Positions 24,827 to 35,678 of a DNA stretch of 64,000 nucleotides are shown one piece after another. The notes under the pieces are model-generated. The model was not told where the DNA came from. It did no database searches and saw only the letters and a program-made list of their open reading frames with translations. Origin of the DNA: Trichoderma breve (lineage: Eukaryota; Ascomycota; Sordariomycetes; Hypocreales; Hypocreaceae); NCBI RefSeq assembly GCF_028502605.1, contig NC_079237.1, positions 1,922,001-1,986,000 on the forward strand, in the 5' to 3' direction. Position numbers and translations under genes: made by a program. Positions within the stretch are counted from its first letter, which is position 1, and each line of letters begins with the position of its first letter.

Positions 24827-25741
24827 TTAATATCGGTGTCGAGGACTGCCGCTGCCTCTTGGGCCAGAGTTGGGCGGCATCTGTGGCGGAGGAAGGCTTC
24901 CAGGCTCGTCGGCAAGCAAGTCTTCAAGGTAGGCACTGGGGGCTCGCTGGCCCGGCTGGCGAGTGTTCAGGTTCACAGAGGAGCTGCTCATGTCTCTTCG
25001 GGGCGTGAAGTGAGGAGAGTCCGGGGGCGATGGGCCCATGAGCGAGTTCCTAGAGCCGTTGGGGTGGCTCATCGAGTCGGGTCGCAGATTCGTCAAGCTG
25101 ATGGAAGGGCCTTGCTGTCCGCCAGGCGATGAGTTTCCAGCAGCATAGAACCCAGAAGGCAAAAAGGTCGAGCCACGACCGCCCGGAACATTGGATCCGG
25201 CAGCGGTAGGCGAGAAGAACAGGTTGGACTGGCTGGGGGCGGCAGACGGCGTCATGGTGTTTCGGTTGGTACGACGAACGCCGCGGCCACTGCCGGCGGG
25301 AGGAGGAGCAGGCGAGGCATGGTCGGAATACTTGTAGAAAGGCGCGGGAGGTGCCGGGAAGCCGGTCTTGTTGTTGGCCTCGTGCTGGGCCAAGGCGGCA
25401 CGGCGAACAGAGCGGTGCAGGAGGAAGCTGACGATGATGCGCCAAAGCAAGACGCCAATGAGGAAAGCGCCGAGGATGGCACCAACGGCGATGAAGACGG
25501 TTCCATCCGGCGCGCTCGAATGCTGCATGAAAGGCGCATTCTTGGTCGGCGGCACGGTTGGGGGAGGATATGTCGGGACGTTTGCTCCGGGTTTTGTCAG
25601 CGTCGGGAGGCCAGTCGGGCCTGAATCACCGCCGCCGCTGGACGAGGAAGAACTTTGCTTGTTGTTGTTGTTGTTCTGGGCCAGGACCGGAGAGGCCAAG
25701 ACGGCAACAGCCAGAGTCGACAAGAAGTTGGAGGCCCGCAT
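24827..25741 (-). CDS. Serine/proline-rich single-pass membrane protein
   Basis: Single exon, 304 residues. A signal peptide (MRASNFLSTLAVAVLASPVLAQ) is followed by a short Asn/Ser/Gly-rich extracytoplasmic part, a PTYPPPTVPPTKNAPFMQ block, and one membrane segment (about 82-108, GTVFIAVGAILGAFLIGVLL). The long tail is Ser/Pro/Gly-rich with basic patches. The layout resembles fungal Csi2/Tda7-type vacuolar or cell-surface proteins, in which the PPP-NAP block precedes PDGTVFIAVGA; I recall this only as family resemblance and give no symbol. It could be a cell-wall sensor or a vacuolar membrane protein. The ATG at 25741 is the only start that supplies the signal peptide. Confidence 0.8.
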   Translation of the reverse strand: MRASNFLSTLAVAVLASPVLAQNNNNNKQSSSSSSGGGDSGPTGLPTLTKPGANVPTYPPPTVPPTKNAPFMQHSSAPDGTVFIAVGAILGAFLIGVLLWRIIVSFLLHRSVRRAALAQHEANNKTGFPAPPAPFYKYSDHASPAPPPAGSGRGVRRTNRNTMTPSAAPSQSNLFFSPTAAGSNVPGGRGSTFLPSGFYAAGNSSPGGQQGPSISLTNLRPDSMSHPNGSRNSLMGPSPPDSPHFTPRRDMSSSSVNLNTRQPGQRAPSAYLEDLLADEPGSLPPPQMPPNSGPRGSGSPRHRY

Positions 25742-27347
25742 GTTTACTGAGACGTAATGTTGTATCCTAGGGCAAACGAAGTGTACTGAGGCGCAATGCG
25801 AGCCGTCGAGTTTGAGCGCTGCTCTTTATGAAACACGGTCAAAACGAGGGTAAACAAAATCGGATCGTTGGCGAAGAGGCCGTGCTCGTATGTCGCTTTT
25901 GGCGTTTTGACGGAAACAAGACGAAAGCGTCAGGATGCATGCAACAGCGAATGTAGGCTGAAACGAGACCGGCAATGGGTTGGCCGTAACGAACGTCGCG
26001 GGAGAAACACAATTCGATGCGAAGTGAAGCGATTCGAAGCGACCGGAGACGCAACGCCGAACAAACCCAGGCAGAGTTGACGGATCGAAGCGTTTTGCTG
26101 ACGAGGGTTGATGGGGAGGGAAAAGACGGCACGGATCCAATCCAGAGGCTGCGCGTGTTTTGCACTTGACCTCAACTCCTTTTAGGCCAGGGCAACCAAC
26201 AGTTGGCGTTGAGCTGCTCACTCAACCACTGTAGGCCGGCAATTAGTGGCGGGCTACGGGCGTCAGCGGCCTGGACACACTGTACGGGCTCTGGAATGCA
26301 GCGCCAATGGCGGCAGGTTACAGGGCGGGAGTGGCTGAGCGCGGCCCCTCTGCGCGCTGGAGAAAAGCTCGTATCGGCGTGATGGCAGGTGGCCTTACAG
26401 TGCGCAGTTGGGGGGAGACTGGCTCTCGATCTGGACGGGATGGATTGGAAGCTTTTTAATCTCTCCGCGTTGGAATCTGACAACAAATATTTGCTCAAAG
26501 GAAAAAAAGATGAAAAATTCGATTCCTTGGTATTGATGCAGTCTCTTTAACAATCTGAAGGGGCATCTCAACAGGGCTATTATTAGTACATGGAGATGCA
26601 GATTGACCATACAAAAAGGACTAGTACCGCAGTCCATTGAATGCGGATTTCAACGTTGCAAAAACCTCACACGGCGAATGGGCTCGTCCTTGCACGGAAT
26701 CCCGTATAACCATCCCCACAATGAGATGCTTCTTTTAGCCTAGCATTGGGGTGCCTTGCAGGTTCTCGATACAGATGGAGCGCCTCGTATTGCTAGCAAC
26801 GGGGCGGTATGCAATACTCTGCCAATGTGTCAGTCAGTCAAAGATGCTGATGGACCAGAGGGGCAGGTGGACAGCAAGTCATCAAGCGGGTAGTAAAAAT
26901 CTACCTAGACATGCTGAAATCATAGTCGTGAGGGGGTGTAATCGAATAAGCAGTTGTGATGTTATTTACTGTGGCATTGGTAAGAAAAGCATATTAACTC
27001 CAGGTCTATATAAAAGATTAATCATTTAATGCATCATCTCGTTTCAAGTACGTACTTCGTACCTTGATACAGTGCAAACATGTTTCATCGCCCAGCAGCC
27101 GGGCGCACGTGACTCTGACGTTGGCTCAGCCGCTGGACTGGCGCTACCGCCAAATCCCAGCCTTTCAGCGGAGCGTCATCACCAAGCCGACTAAAGCCTC
27201 TCCAACCTACAATCAATCCATCTTCTCGTCGAACGCCGCATCTTCATCGCCAGCCTTTTCTCCATTCAGCGCCTTTCATCTTCGCCGCTTAATCTCTTCT
27301 CTCTTCTGTATTTTCCCACCGACTCTCCGACCCTCGACTTGGACAAC
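25742..27347. promoter_or_regulatory. Divergent promoter region, membrane protein gene and Vps68-like gene
   Basis: No coding sequence is recognised in these 1.6 kb. At 27047-27062 there is an AGTACGTACTTCGTAC-like inverted element. The last 170 bases before 27348 are C/T-rich and look like a leader. Confidence 0.5.
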
Positions 27348-28076
27348 ATGGAGGAAGAGCGCCTCTGGAAGTTTAGGAAGCCTGAGTGGTTGAACAGCAT
27401 CTGGGCCCGGAACGCTGGCGTCTACGGTGCCGGAGCTTTGGTGAGTTTATTTCCATCCTGCCGAGTCTCAGCACCTCATTATCTTTTGATCGGCGAGAGA
27501 AACTTCTCCGGACCTTTGTCGACAGGTCCACGACTCCCCGAGAAGCTGCTGGCTGACGTATGCATTCGCAGTTCTCCCTCGCCTTCTATGTCATGCTCGA
27601 CTCCGCCGTCTGGTCCAAGTCGGCCAAGAACGGCTCCAATGTCCACGTGAAATTCGTAGACTGGCTGCCGCTCATCTTCTCCAGCCTGGGCATGCTCATC
27701 ATCAATTCGGTCGAAAAACAACGCCTCAGCGCCGACTCTTTCAGCTATAGTGGATCTGGTGTCGCATGGAAGGCGCGCGTGGTCTTGTTCCTGGGATTCG
27801 CAGCCCTTGCCGGCGGCATGGCCGGAGGTGTCACCGTTTTTGTCCTCAAGTTTGTTGTTCCTGGAGTCGGCATGCCGGCCCTGAGCATGGGCATTGAGAA
27901 TCTTGTCAGCAACGCCCTCGTGGGATGCAGGTATGTACAATTCATTCGGCGGCTGGTTGTCAAACCAGCGCAAGGATGAAATGCATCAGCTAACCTTGAA
28001 TCGCACCTTTAGCTCTGTCGTCTTGTGGATCAGCCAGAACATGGAGGACGAGTTCACCTACAACCTCTCGCTTTAA
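27348..28076 (+). CDS. vps68: Vps68/TMEM50 (UPF0220) family membrane protein
   Basis: Small multi-span membrane protein; yeast Vps68 acts with Vps55 in endosome-to-vacuole sorting. Three exons join in frame, 27348-27440, 27572-27930 and 28013-28076, giving 171 residues, the family length. Four hydrophobic segments are visible: AGVYGAGALFSLAFYVMLD, WLPLIFSSLGMLIIN, VVLFLGFAALAGGMAGGV, and the end segment LVSNALVGCSSVVLWISQN. The family marks NSVEKQRLS and the final ISQNMEDEFTYN are present. The start at 27348 (MEEERLWKFRKPEW) is the first ATG; an in-frame TTG nine bases earlier is not a plausible start. Orthology to Vps68 rather than a sister family is likely but unproven. Confidence 0.9.
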
Positions 28077-28831
28077 CTGACTGGACCTTGTACTGCGCGC
28101 AAAAGAGGGGAGCAAGTGAGGAGCAAGTGTCGGCGAATGTCTTTGGATCACGGGCGTAACTTGGGGCTCTCGGGAAGGGTCTGGATTTCTTGTTTTTATT
28201 TCCCTTTTGGCACACGCGCGAGCATACGCAGAGACTTTAACAAGGCGCAGCTGGTGATGATTTAAGCCTTTGTTTCTTGTACGAATCGAAACGATCAGTT
28301 CGCTGTATGAATTTGAACTTGGGCCATGTTTCATATTGTACGGGCCAAGAAATTGGCAATGTATTGGTGTTTGTAGTTGAGCATGTTGAGCATGTTGAGG
28401 GTTCCTCTCCCTTCAGAAACCAAGCAGAATCCAAGCCTTTCATCAATATTCAGTTTCCAGAATCTTTAGAAAATGAACCCACAAAAAGCACTGCAGGGGG
28501 CGGCATTGCAGTTGAGGCTATCAAAGCAGGGCCGACATAGTATGGAGTACAAACCGCAGAGAGCTGTCACTGCTAGCGCTATCCACCAATAACTTTTTTT
28601 GGTCCATCAATGGCCATCTATCCAATCCTCTTCAGTAAACAACAAACATAAACAAGAAAATACCCTTGCATTCTCCTTCGACACTGCATACTACAGATTG
28701 GCGCATATTCCATTACCATCGCCTTTTATTTTATTTCATCGACGCTATATAACACATCATCCGTACCGTCATCATCGATACCGCACTTCCTTTCAACTCC
28801 CGCTTTCCAAGACATATAAAAACAAAAAGCC
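28077..28831. other. Intergenic region between tandem genes
   Basis: This holds the Vps68-like 3' end and the promoter of the next gene. A short direct repeat GAGCATGTTGAGCATGTTGAG lies near 28380. No gene is seen. Confidence 0.5.
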
Positions 28832-29522
28832 ATGAACGAGCGAACCCGCAGCGCCGGATCCTCGCGCACAACCAGAAGTTCCGGCCTGGCCGCCGCGAGC
28901 AGCAGCAACAGCGCCAACGGCAGCAAGACAAGCCTCTTCCGGAGCCACTTCATCAGGCGGCCCAACGCTGCGTCGGCGGCCGATCCCGAGGGCGTCGTGC
29001 GCCAGGACGGCGAGACGCAGCAGCAGCAGCAGTCCGAGGCAGCGGCGGAGCTGGTGGTGCGCGATCAGCACGGTGAGGTTGAGATTGGGAACCCTCCCAC
29101 GCCGGTGGTGGACGACGAGGAGGAGTTGCAGGCGTTGGAGTATCAGCAGGAGAATGAGAGTGAGGAAAACCACCTTGAGCCCCAATTGCTTTCATTGTTG
29201 TCTGCGTTTATTGGTTTTCTTTTATCTATCTATGCGGGTAGGAGTTTTCGCTAACTAGGTACGTTGCTTGTTCATCTAGGAGAAAAGCAGCGCTTAGCAG
29301 AGGCCATTCGCCATTACCAAATCAGCCACAGCTCCATGGCCGATCAACCAGACGGTGAGTTGAATCGCATTCGCAACTCGGGATGAAGGTTTGTTGGCTG
29401 ACTTTGTGGGATCGAATTCAGCCCTTTTCGAGGCGGTCCGCGAGAGCAACAGGAGCAAGGTCAGCGCATTGGCCGAAGACAACTGGATGTTCGAGCCGGA
29501 AGAACAGCCGCGCATATCATGA
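28832..29522 (+). CDS. Unrecognised small protein, three exons
   Basis: I do not recognise this protein. Three exons join in frame, 28832-29159, 29280-29354 and 29422-29522, giving 167 residues. The first 75 residues are low-complexity (Ser, Arg, Ala, and a Gln run), probably disordered with basic patches. The rest is charged and helical: VVDDEEELQALEYQQENEREKQRLAEAIRHYQ, then DALFEAVRESNRSKVSALAEDNWMFEPEEQPR. The splice sites are good (GTGAGG/CTAG, GTGAGT/TTCAG) and each exon alone is short, so the frame-keeping joins support a real gene. There is no signal peptide or membrane segment. It ends 146 bp from the end of convergent GET4. It may be a nuclear or cytosolic adaptor; that is a guess from composition only. 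Confidence 0.6.
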
Positions 29523-29668
29523 ACGACGAAAGACGATCAGCGTTAATTTTGCTCCTTTTCTATCCACCCCGCCGTTATGACTATGATACATGAATGATTC
29601 TATTTCGTCGCTGCCGATCCAAGCAAGATATGAGAAGAAGATGATGATCAAGAAGAAGAAATTGCTTC

Positions 29669-30763
29669 TTAGTCTAGCCCTTCAGCAGCAGGAGCGTCCG
29701 CTCCACGCAGCCCCGGCCGCCGTGTCTGTTGCGGCGGCGCGGCACCACCTCCGCCAAACAGTCCGCTCATCATGTCCATCAGGGGGTTGCTCTGTCGCGG
29801 CTTCTGTATGCCAAAGTACATCTCGCCAATCATCTCCAGAGGCTCCGCCCACGCCTCGGCCTCGTCTATCTGCGTCGCATACTTGGACACCAGACCCTTG
29901 TAGACTTCGGGAGCCCCTCGCTGGATGGCCAGGAGCAGCAGGCCCAAGAAGTTGAGCAGCGGGAGGCTAGGGAAGATGCGAACGTCGGAGGTGGCGCTGG
30001 AAACGTCTTGGACACCGAGGGTCGGGTTGTCGTTTGTGAGGGCGCTGGCGAAGAGTCGATAGCTGGTGGTGGCGGCGCGGACGTTGCCGACGAGGAGATA
30101 GGGGAGGACAGCTCGCGCTGCAAAGTGCGGTGCCATGTGAGCGTCTCCTTCTCTGTACCAAGCATACTCCATGTTGAAGAGCACTTCTGGCGAGTCCTTG
30201 GTTCCCAGTATCAGGTGTCGTTCGGCCTCGTATGTCTCGTGCTCTTCAGCGTATAGTGAGCCAGCAACATGGTGCAGCTCTGGATCGCCCGCAGGGTACT
30301 CGCCAAACTTGGAAGACCATCTAATGCCAGGCCATAGCTGTCAGCCATCTTATAACGTAACATACGACCACCCGCCCAGCACAACACATATATGGCAAAC
30401 CTCCCCCAGGTTTTTTTTTACTCACCCCATGCTCTCAGTAATAAACTTCTTCCTTGTGGGCTCTTCCGGATCAAACAGCCGCAGACACGTCAGCAGTCTC
30501 CCCTTGCTCGTCGCATCCGGCTTCAGCTCAGCCTGCTTATACACGTCCACCATCATGACACACAAGTCGCCGCCACTGCCGCCCTGCGCCGCCTTGAGCA
30601 GCGACTGCGCGACGCTGTAGAGGATGTCGATTGCCGCGGGCCAGTTCTGCGTCTTGATGTAGCGCGAGGCGGCGACTCGCGTCTGCTGCTGCGCTTCGTA
30701 AAAGTCGCCCTCGGCGATCTTTTCCTGCAGCCGGGCGACGATGCGTTCGACTTTGCTAGTCAT
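29669..30763 (-). CDS. get4: GET4, tail-anchored protein targeting factor
   Basis: Get4 joins Get5 and Sgt2 to hand tail-anchored membrane proteins to the Get3 ATPase for insertion into the ER. Two minus-strand exons join in frame, 30763-30426 and 30320-29669, giving 329 residues, close to the family norm. The start MTSKVERIVARLQEKIAEGDFYEAQQQTRV and the following helical repeats (YKQAELKPD, RLFDPEEPTRKKFITESMGWSS, EHETYEAERHLILG) match Get4's alpha-solenoid. The carboxyl end has FLGLLLLAIQRGAPEVYKGL and a Gly/Pro-rich tail. The splice after ESMG restores GWSSKFGEYPAGDPELH, a conserved stretch. It is the minus-strand partner of the unrecognised gene ending at 29522. Confidence 0.94.
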
Positions 30764-30802
30764 GGCGGGAGGCGGAGACGGTACTCGAAAGCTCAGCTAT
30801 AA

Positions 30803-30818
30803 AGAGAGAGAGAGAGAG
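30803..30818. repeat. GA dinucleotide microsatellite
   Basis: Eight consecutive GA/AG units just upstream of the GET4 start, in its presumed leader. Confidence 0.8.
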
Positions 30819-31038
30819 TCTTTCTTTTCCTAGAAGGCGAGGTGAAGGTGGCCAAGGTTTGGGTTGTGGTATAGGAGAAGGAGAGTGTTCGTGTTCTGGG
30901 AGCTATGATGGATAGAGAGGATGGAGGGGTAGCAGCAGGCTTGGGTGGGATTTGCAACCAACCTACTGTAGCTCCAGTTTGTTTCCTCTATAAGCCTGAA
31001 CTATGGCATCGAACTCCAAACCTATTACATCATCACCA

Positions 31039-31110
31039 GCGCGAATAGTGTAGCGGTTAGCATGCATGCTTCCCAAGCATGCGACCCGGGTTCGAGTCCC
31101 GGTTCGCGCA
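31039..31110 (+). tRNA. tRNA-Gly (anticodon CCC)
   Basis: A 72-nt cloverleaf without intron. The acceptor stem GCGCGAA pairs with TTCGCGC. The anticodon arm CATGC-TTCCCAA-GCATG places CCC at 31072-31074, which reads the glycine codon GGG. The B box GGTTCGAGTCC is at 31089-31099 and the A-box region is GTGTAGCGGTTAGC. The final A is the discriminator. A T5 tract follows at 31115-31119 as RNA polymerase III terminator. It stands alone between GET4 and POM34. Confidence 0.95.
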
Positions 31111-31114
31111 TCCC

Positions 31115-31119
31115 TTTTT
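31115..31119 (+). terminator. RNA polymerase III terminator of tRNA-Gly
   Basis: Five T residues on the plus strand, four bases after the tRNA discriminator base. Confidence 0.75.
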
Positions 31120-31567
31120 GCCTTTTCGCGGTCTGCTTCACGTCTTGTTTTTCTTTTTGATTGCAGACATCTCAATCCAGCTTCTTTTCTGTTTCTCAGG
31201 TTAGTAGCGGGGGAGTGGTCTTTGCACTTATAGAAAGATATGGAGCATAAAGTGGACCGGCTCTCAGTTTTGCCAACAGGTACTGAGTCAAGCAACGTCA
31301 AGCAGCTTCGGGAATTAGCAGGAAGGCCTACAAGGTCGTGTACCCAAAAAGACCATGCTTAACTACCATATTGCTACGTACGTTTATCATAAAGACGGCT
31401 GTTCTATATTACATTGTTGCCCTTTAATGTGCCAACCCAGAGTTAAAACCCCCGGCACTCGCCTTCTGGTTTTATACTCCAGCCTCGAGAGCTACGAAAT
31501 ACCATGTTTCCCTTGCAAAAGTTTCCAGATTTATAAAAAGCCCCCTGACGTGTTTAATCCTTACGTA
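31120..31567. other. Spacer between tRNA and POM34 3' end
   Basis: Nothing recognisable; AT-rich in part. Confidence 0.5.
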
Positions 31568-32441
31568 TCAGTGAGCCCAAGTGCTACCCGACGGCCTTCT
31601 TCCCTTCTCGTATAACCATTTATTATTAAGTCCAATGCTCGTCCTCTTGCCTCCCGCTGGGCTTGGTGAGGTAGGGTCAGAGAAGATGTTGGACGAGGTG
31701 CTCGCGCCAAAGGAGCCCGGCGATCCAAAGGATGTCCTTCTATTGTTCATGCCGTTGACGCTCTGGGAGAGAGGGCTCCCAATGGGGGAGAATTGGGAGA
31801 GTGCGCCAGCAAAGCTCGGGGGAAGAGGTTTGGTGATGTCGCCTCCTCGACCATCCAGAGGCGAGCCAGGATAGCTAGCTCTACTTCCCACTGAGCCCGC
31901 AATGGATGGTGTTCGTGAATATCGCGGAGGTGTGCTGAACTTTGCCTCGGGCATAGGTGCGACCACCGACGGATCGAGTCCCAGCAACTTTCGCTGGGTA
32001 GCCGTCAATGGGATATCGGAAAGCTCGTCTTTCGGCCGAATGAGCGGCAGACATGCCATGCCAATCTGGATGAAGGGGAGGAGCTGGGCGAGAAACCATG
32101 CCCATCCGAGGTATAGTCGGAGTGGCTTGGGCAACCTAAATTGTCGATGTGGTGTTAGAAAATGCACCTTCATGTGCTGGAATCCCAGCCGTCGTCTCTT
32201 GTGTTTTCTCTCACATTTGCGCGTCCAACTTGAACTTGGCTAGCAGCTGAAGAGACCACATAGCCAGCAAGGCGACAATGTTGTAGGCAATCCGCCGCAC
32301 GTTCTTCTCGGAGAAGTTGGTAGCATCGCGACGTCTGGTGATTTCGTCAAGTCGAGGGTGCCTCCACGTGCCTGGGCTGTCGGTAGCTGTGGCCGCCGTA
32401 ACTTGCTTCACGGGCGTGGTCGCCCTGGCCAAGCTCGACAT
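31568..32441 (-). CDS. pom34: Nucleoporin Pom34
   Basis: Pore-membrane protein of the nuclear pore complex, partner of Pom152 and Ndc1 in yeast. Two minus-strand exons join in frame, 32441-32215 and 32135-31568, giving 264 residues (yeast Pom34 has 299). Two membrane spans are visible: RRIAYNIVALLAMWSLQLLAKF (ends of exon 1) and YLGWAWFLAQLLPFIQIGMACLPLI (exon 2). After them comes the family block IPLTATQRKLLGLDP, then a long Ser/Pro/Gly-rich tail ending NNKWLYEKGRRPSGSTWAH. The splice joins KLDAQM to LPKPLRLY; reading through stops at once. The N-terminus is exposed and disordered. Divergent from IES1. Confidence 0.9.
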
Positions 32442-33576
32442 TCTGAGGAATTGCGAGCCCAGAGGACACAGAGAAACGGTCTGTGGGGGATTGAACGGTA
32501 ACCGGTCGGCGGTAAAACAGTATGAATGTGTTTATTCAGTTTTCCTGATGCGGGCGTTGGTAAGCTAGGCCAACTTCACGAGACTAGGCGCAAGCAAACA
32601 AGGGCAGGAAAAAAAATCAGAGCAAGAGTTGGAGGACGTGTTGGACATACAAAGACCGTCGCAGGTTGCCGAAGAGAGGCTGAGCCTCGCGCAGATTCAC
32701 TAGATTCGTTAGTACAGCCAGAGGAGGGGAGGGAACAGTGGCCAGGGCGGCCTCGAGCTTGTGATGCCCGGTGTTGTTTATGTTTGCATTACAGTAGTAA
32801 CGTCGTGAGAGCAACTGGGAAGATTGGCTGTGCAGGGGTGATGCAAAGGCACTGGAGAGGTGAGCCGGCAGCGGCACTGTAGGCGCACGGGCCCGCACAT
32901 TTACAAGGGCCCTTCAGTGGCTGCCCGGCTGCAGTCAAGGCCCATTGAAATTCCCATAGCGGCATCGCCCAGCGCGCCTCTCACTGAAAGCTCGAGTTCG
33001 GAGGGCACTTGACGATGGGCATAGAGAGGACGGCCGGTACCTAGCTGCAAGGTACCGCGCCAGTCGACTCCGCGCACGTCGGTACCTGTGCGCACGCCTG
33101 CGACAAGTACCCGTCGTCGCTCAAAACCCGCAGCTAGGGCGAGGCAAGGTCATCGCAGGGCGAATTGGCTTTTTGCTGCTAGCCTTATTAGCAATGCGCG
33201 TACGTGCGCCTCGTGCTTGACCTCAGCTTTTCTTGCCCGCGAGAAATGTACCGGTAGCTTGTCCCCATTTCCCTGGTCTTGTGGAAACTCCCAGCCCGTC
33301 CGTTGTCATCAATTCTTCTCCCACATCACCATCACCCTCGCATCATCATCATCCCTATCCATCAGCTGCTTGGCCACGACCCTCGCCATCGCCATCGGAT
33401 CGCCATCGGCATCAGCGTCTGTCTGCTTGGTGCAAGTCCGAATTCCCCTGGCGCCAGAGTCATAAATCATGCGCCGTTAATTCCATTGTCCAACGCAAGA
33501 CGAACAACGACGCACTCTAGCTTGTCCCTCAAAACAAAGCCCGACTTCAACGTCATCACCACAAACTGCTCGCGCC
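32442..33576. promoter_or_regulatory. Divergent promoter region, POM34 and IES1
   Basis: Contains three GGTACC sites within 51 bp (33036, 33051, 33081). The stretch from about 33280 to 33450 is C/A-rich with ATCACCATCACC-like low complexity and is probably the IES1 leader. No gene is recognised. Confidence 0.5.
33036..33086. repeat. Cluster of three GGTACC palindromes
   Basis: GGTACC occurs at 33036-33041, 33051-33056 and 33081-33086. Similar GTACC/GGTAC elements recur in several other intergenic regions of the window. Confidence 0.7.
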
Positions 33577-35678
33577 ATGGCCGCCTCGCCCAGCTCAGCG
33601 GACGCCGCGTCAGATGTAGAGCACCGGAGCTCTCCTGCTCCAGAAACCAAGTCGTTTGCTTCGCGCGCCGAAGTCGACGATGAAGACACCATCATCGCAA
33701 CCCCTTCCGAGGCCGCTGAGAAGCCCGCCAGGAGCAAGGGTAAAGGAAAAGACAAGGACAAGGACAAGGACGCGCAGCCTCAGATTGGCAAAATCCGGCA
33801 TTTGAAGAAGGAGGATGGAGAGCCTCTGTGGCGCAAGGATATCCAGTACGACTTCTTGAGGGCCGTCTTCGACAATGAACAAAAGGTCTTTACCAACTCG
33901 TACGACACTGAACTGGAGAAGCAATGCTTTGCCGACTTGTACATCGACACCATGGCGCGCAGTTCCAAGACAAGCAAAGTGCTAAGGGACAAGTTGATGA
34001 ATGACCGAGAAGCTGCCAAAGGCATGGCAATGGTCTGTTTGCTGGTTAACATGGGCCGCATGAACACGACTCTCAACTGTGAGTACCTCCCCTACCCGAC
34101 AGATTATTTCCTCATACTCCATCCATACACCTATGCATCCGTCTATTCAGTTGCATCAAACATCTTGAGCGCTCCAACAAACTAACCCATGAATCCATAG
34201 TCTTTCCTGAAATGCGAGCGCAGCTGCGGACATATCACGCCATTCCTTCTCTCCAAGCGCAGCAAGATCCTCACGCCTACAAGCAGCTGCAAGACGCCCC
34301 GCGTCTAAAGTCCATACTCAAGGGCGGCGCGGAGGATCGCGACGAACCGAATTCTTTGGACAAGATTAAGCAGCGTGGGATTCCTCGCACCAATCCCGTC
34401 AACCTCATTTTTGTCATGTGCAACTCGGCGCAAAAAGTCGCAGAATTGCATTTCCCGCTCCATCGCGAATTTCACGACGTCATTATGAAAACCCAATACA
34501 CCAGCATGTCGAGAGCAAAGGCTTTTTTGTGGCTAATGTGGTTCTACCTCGAATCTGATTTTACGGAGGAGGGATGTGAGGAGAATCCTTTCGGCCCTGG
34601 CGTAGACTACGGTCTCGATGTTGCCAACCAAGGAGTCCCTAAGCTCGAAGAAATGACCGAGGAGCAGGAAGCCGCAGAGAATGTTGACCCAGCTGTCGAG
34701 ATTGAGTTTGGTCACGAGAAACAGAAAATCCGTGCCACAATCTTGGAAATGGATCATCAATTCCTAACAGAGCGAGAGAAGCGTGGCAAAGCTCGACCAT
34801 CGCTGGCAGATGATGGCCCTGCGATTTTGCCCCGAATCCGACCTTCCAAGCATGAATCTGACATTGAGAGTACGCGATCGACACCTCCTCCGAGAGCACT
34901 AGCCCGAACGATTGCGGTTATGAATGGACGTCGAACGGCTCCTCTCAAGTATCAGATTTTCGAAGGTTCCTCGCCTGCTCGCCACGGAAACGAGAGTGGC
35001 GTTGTCGCCAGAAAACCTCGTCCGCCGACAGCACATCAGCTTGCCGTTGAGCGAAACCGAAGCCAAAGAGTAGAGTACATTCTTGACCGTGGCCTTCGAA
35101 AACACCATCACAAAAGCAGAAAGGTCCGGCGACAAGAGGGTGCCATTGTGAGAACATACCGGCGTTTGCAAGCCCAGGCTGATCCTTTCGAGGATAGCGA
35201 TGGCGAGGGCCATACTCCACGCAACTTGCCTGTCAGTGGTGATAAAGGCAGCAATGCCTTTAGAGAAAGGGGCATAGGCGGGCTCTGCCTGTTGGCCACC
35301 GACAAGGACGACTATGGCGAGGAGGTGAGCTCGTATGCCGCCTCCATTCGACGATCGACGCGCCGTCTGGCTCGTTGGCGAGGGCACGAAGACGAGCTTG
35401 GCGTGATTCCCACAACCAAGAAGCCCAAGCCAGCCACGGCCAACGAGAATGGCAACGGCGAGAATTTGATTGATGGGTCAGACCTCCTTGCCGCCGAAGA
35501 TGCTGATGCCAAGGTCAACGGCAATGCGTCCAGGGACGATGACAAGGACGCAAATGGCGACACTGCCATGCTGGATGATGTAGACATGGAAGATGCCGAT
35601 AACGCGGCGATTGTGGATGAGGACGTTGATGACGCGGATAAGACAGAGGAGGCCATGGTGGACTCGGATGGTGAGTAG
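33577..35678 (+). CDS. ies1: INO80 complex subunit Ies1
   Basis: Fungal subunit of the INO80 chromatin remodeller, which slides nucleosomes and exchanges H2A.Z in transcription and DNA repair. Two exons join in frame, 33577-34078 and 34201-35678, giving 659 residues. A disordered start with a KGKGKDKDKDKD run precedes the conserved core IRHLKKEDGEPLWRKDIQYDFL and DNEQKVFTNSY, then NFFPEMRAQLRTYHAIPSLQ and AKAFLWLMWFYLESDFTEE, which are the strongest Ies1 marks. Further along is RTAPLKYQIFEG and a basic VEYILDRGLRKHHHKSRKVRRQ stretch, then an acidic tail. The stop TAG at 35676 lies inside a GTGAGT string that could also act as a splice donor. Start at 33577 has a strong context, GCGCCATGG. Confidence 0.92.
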
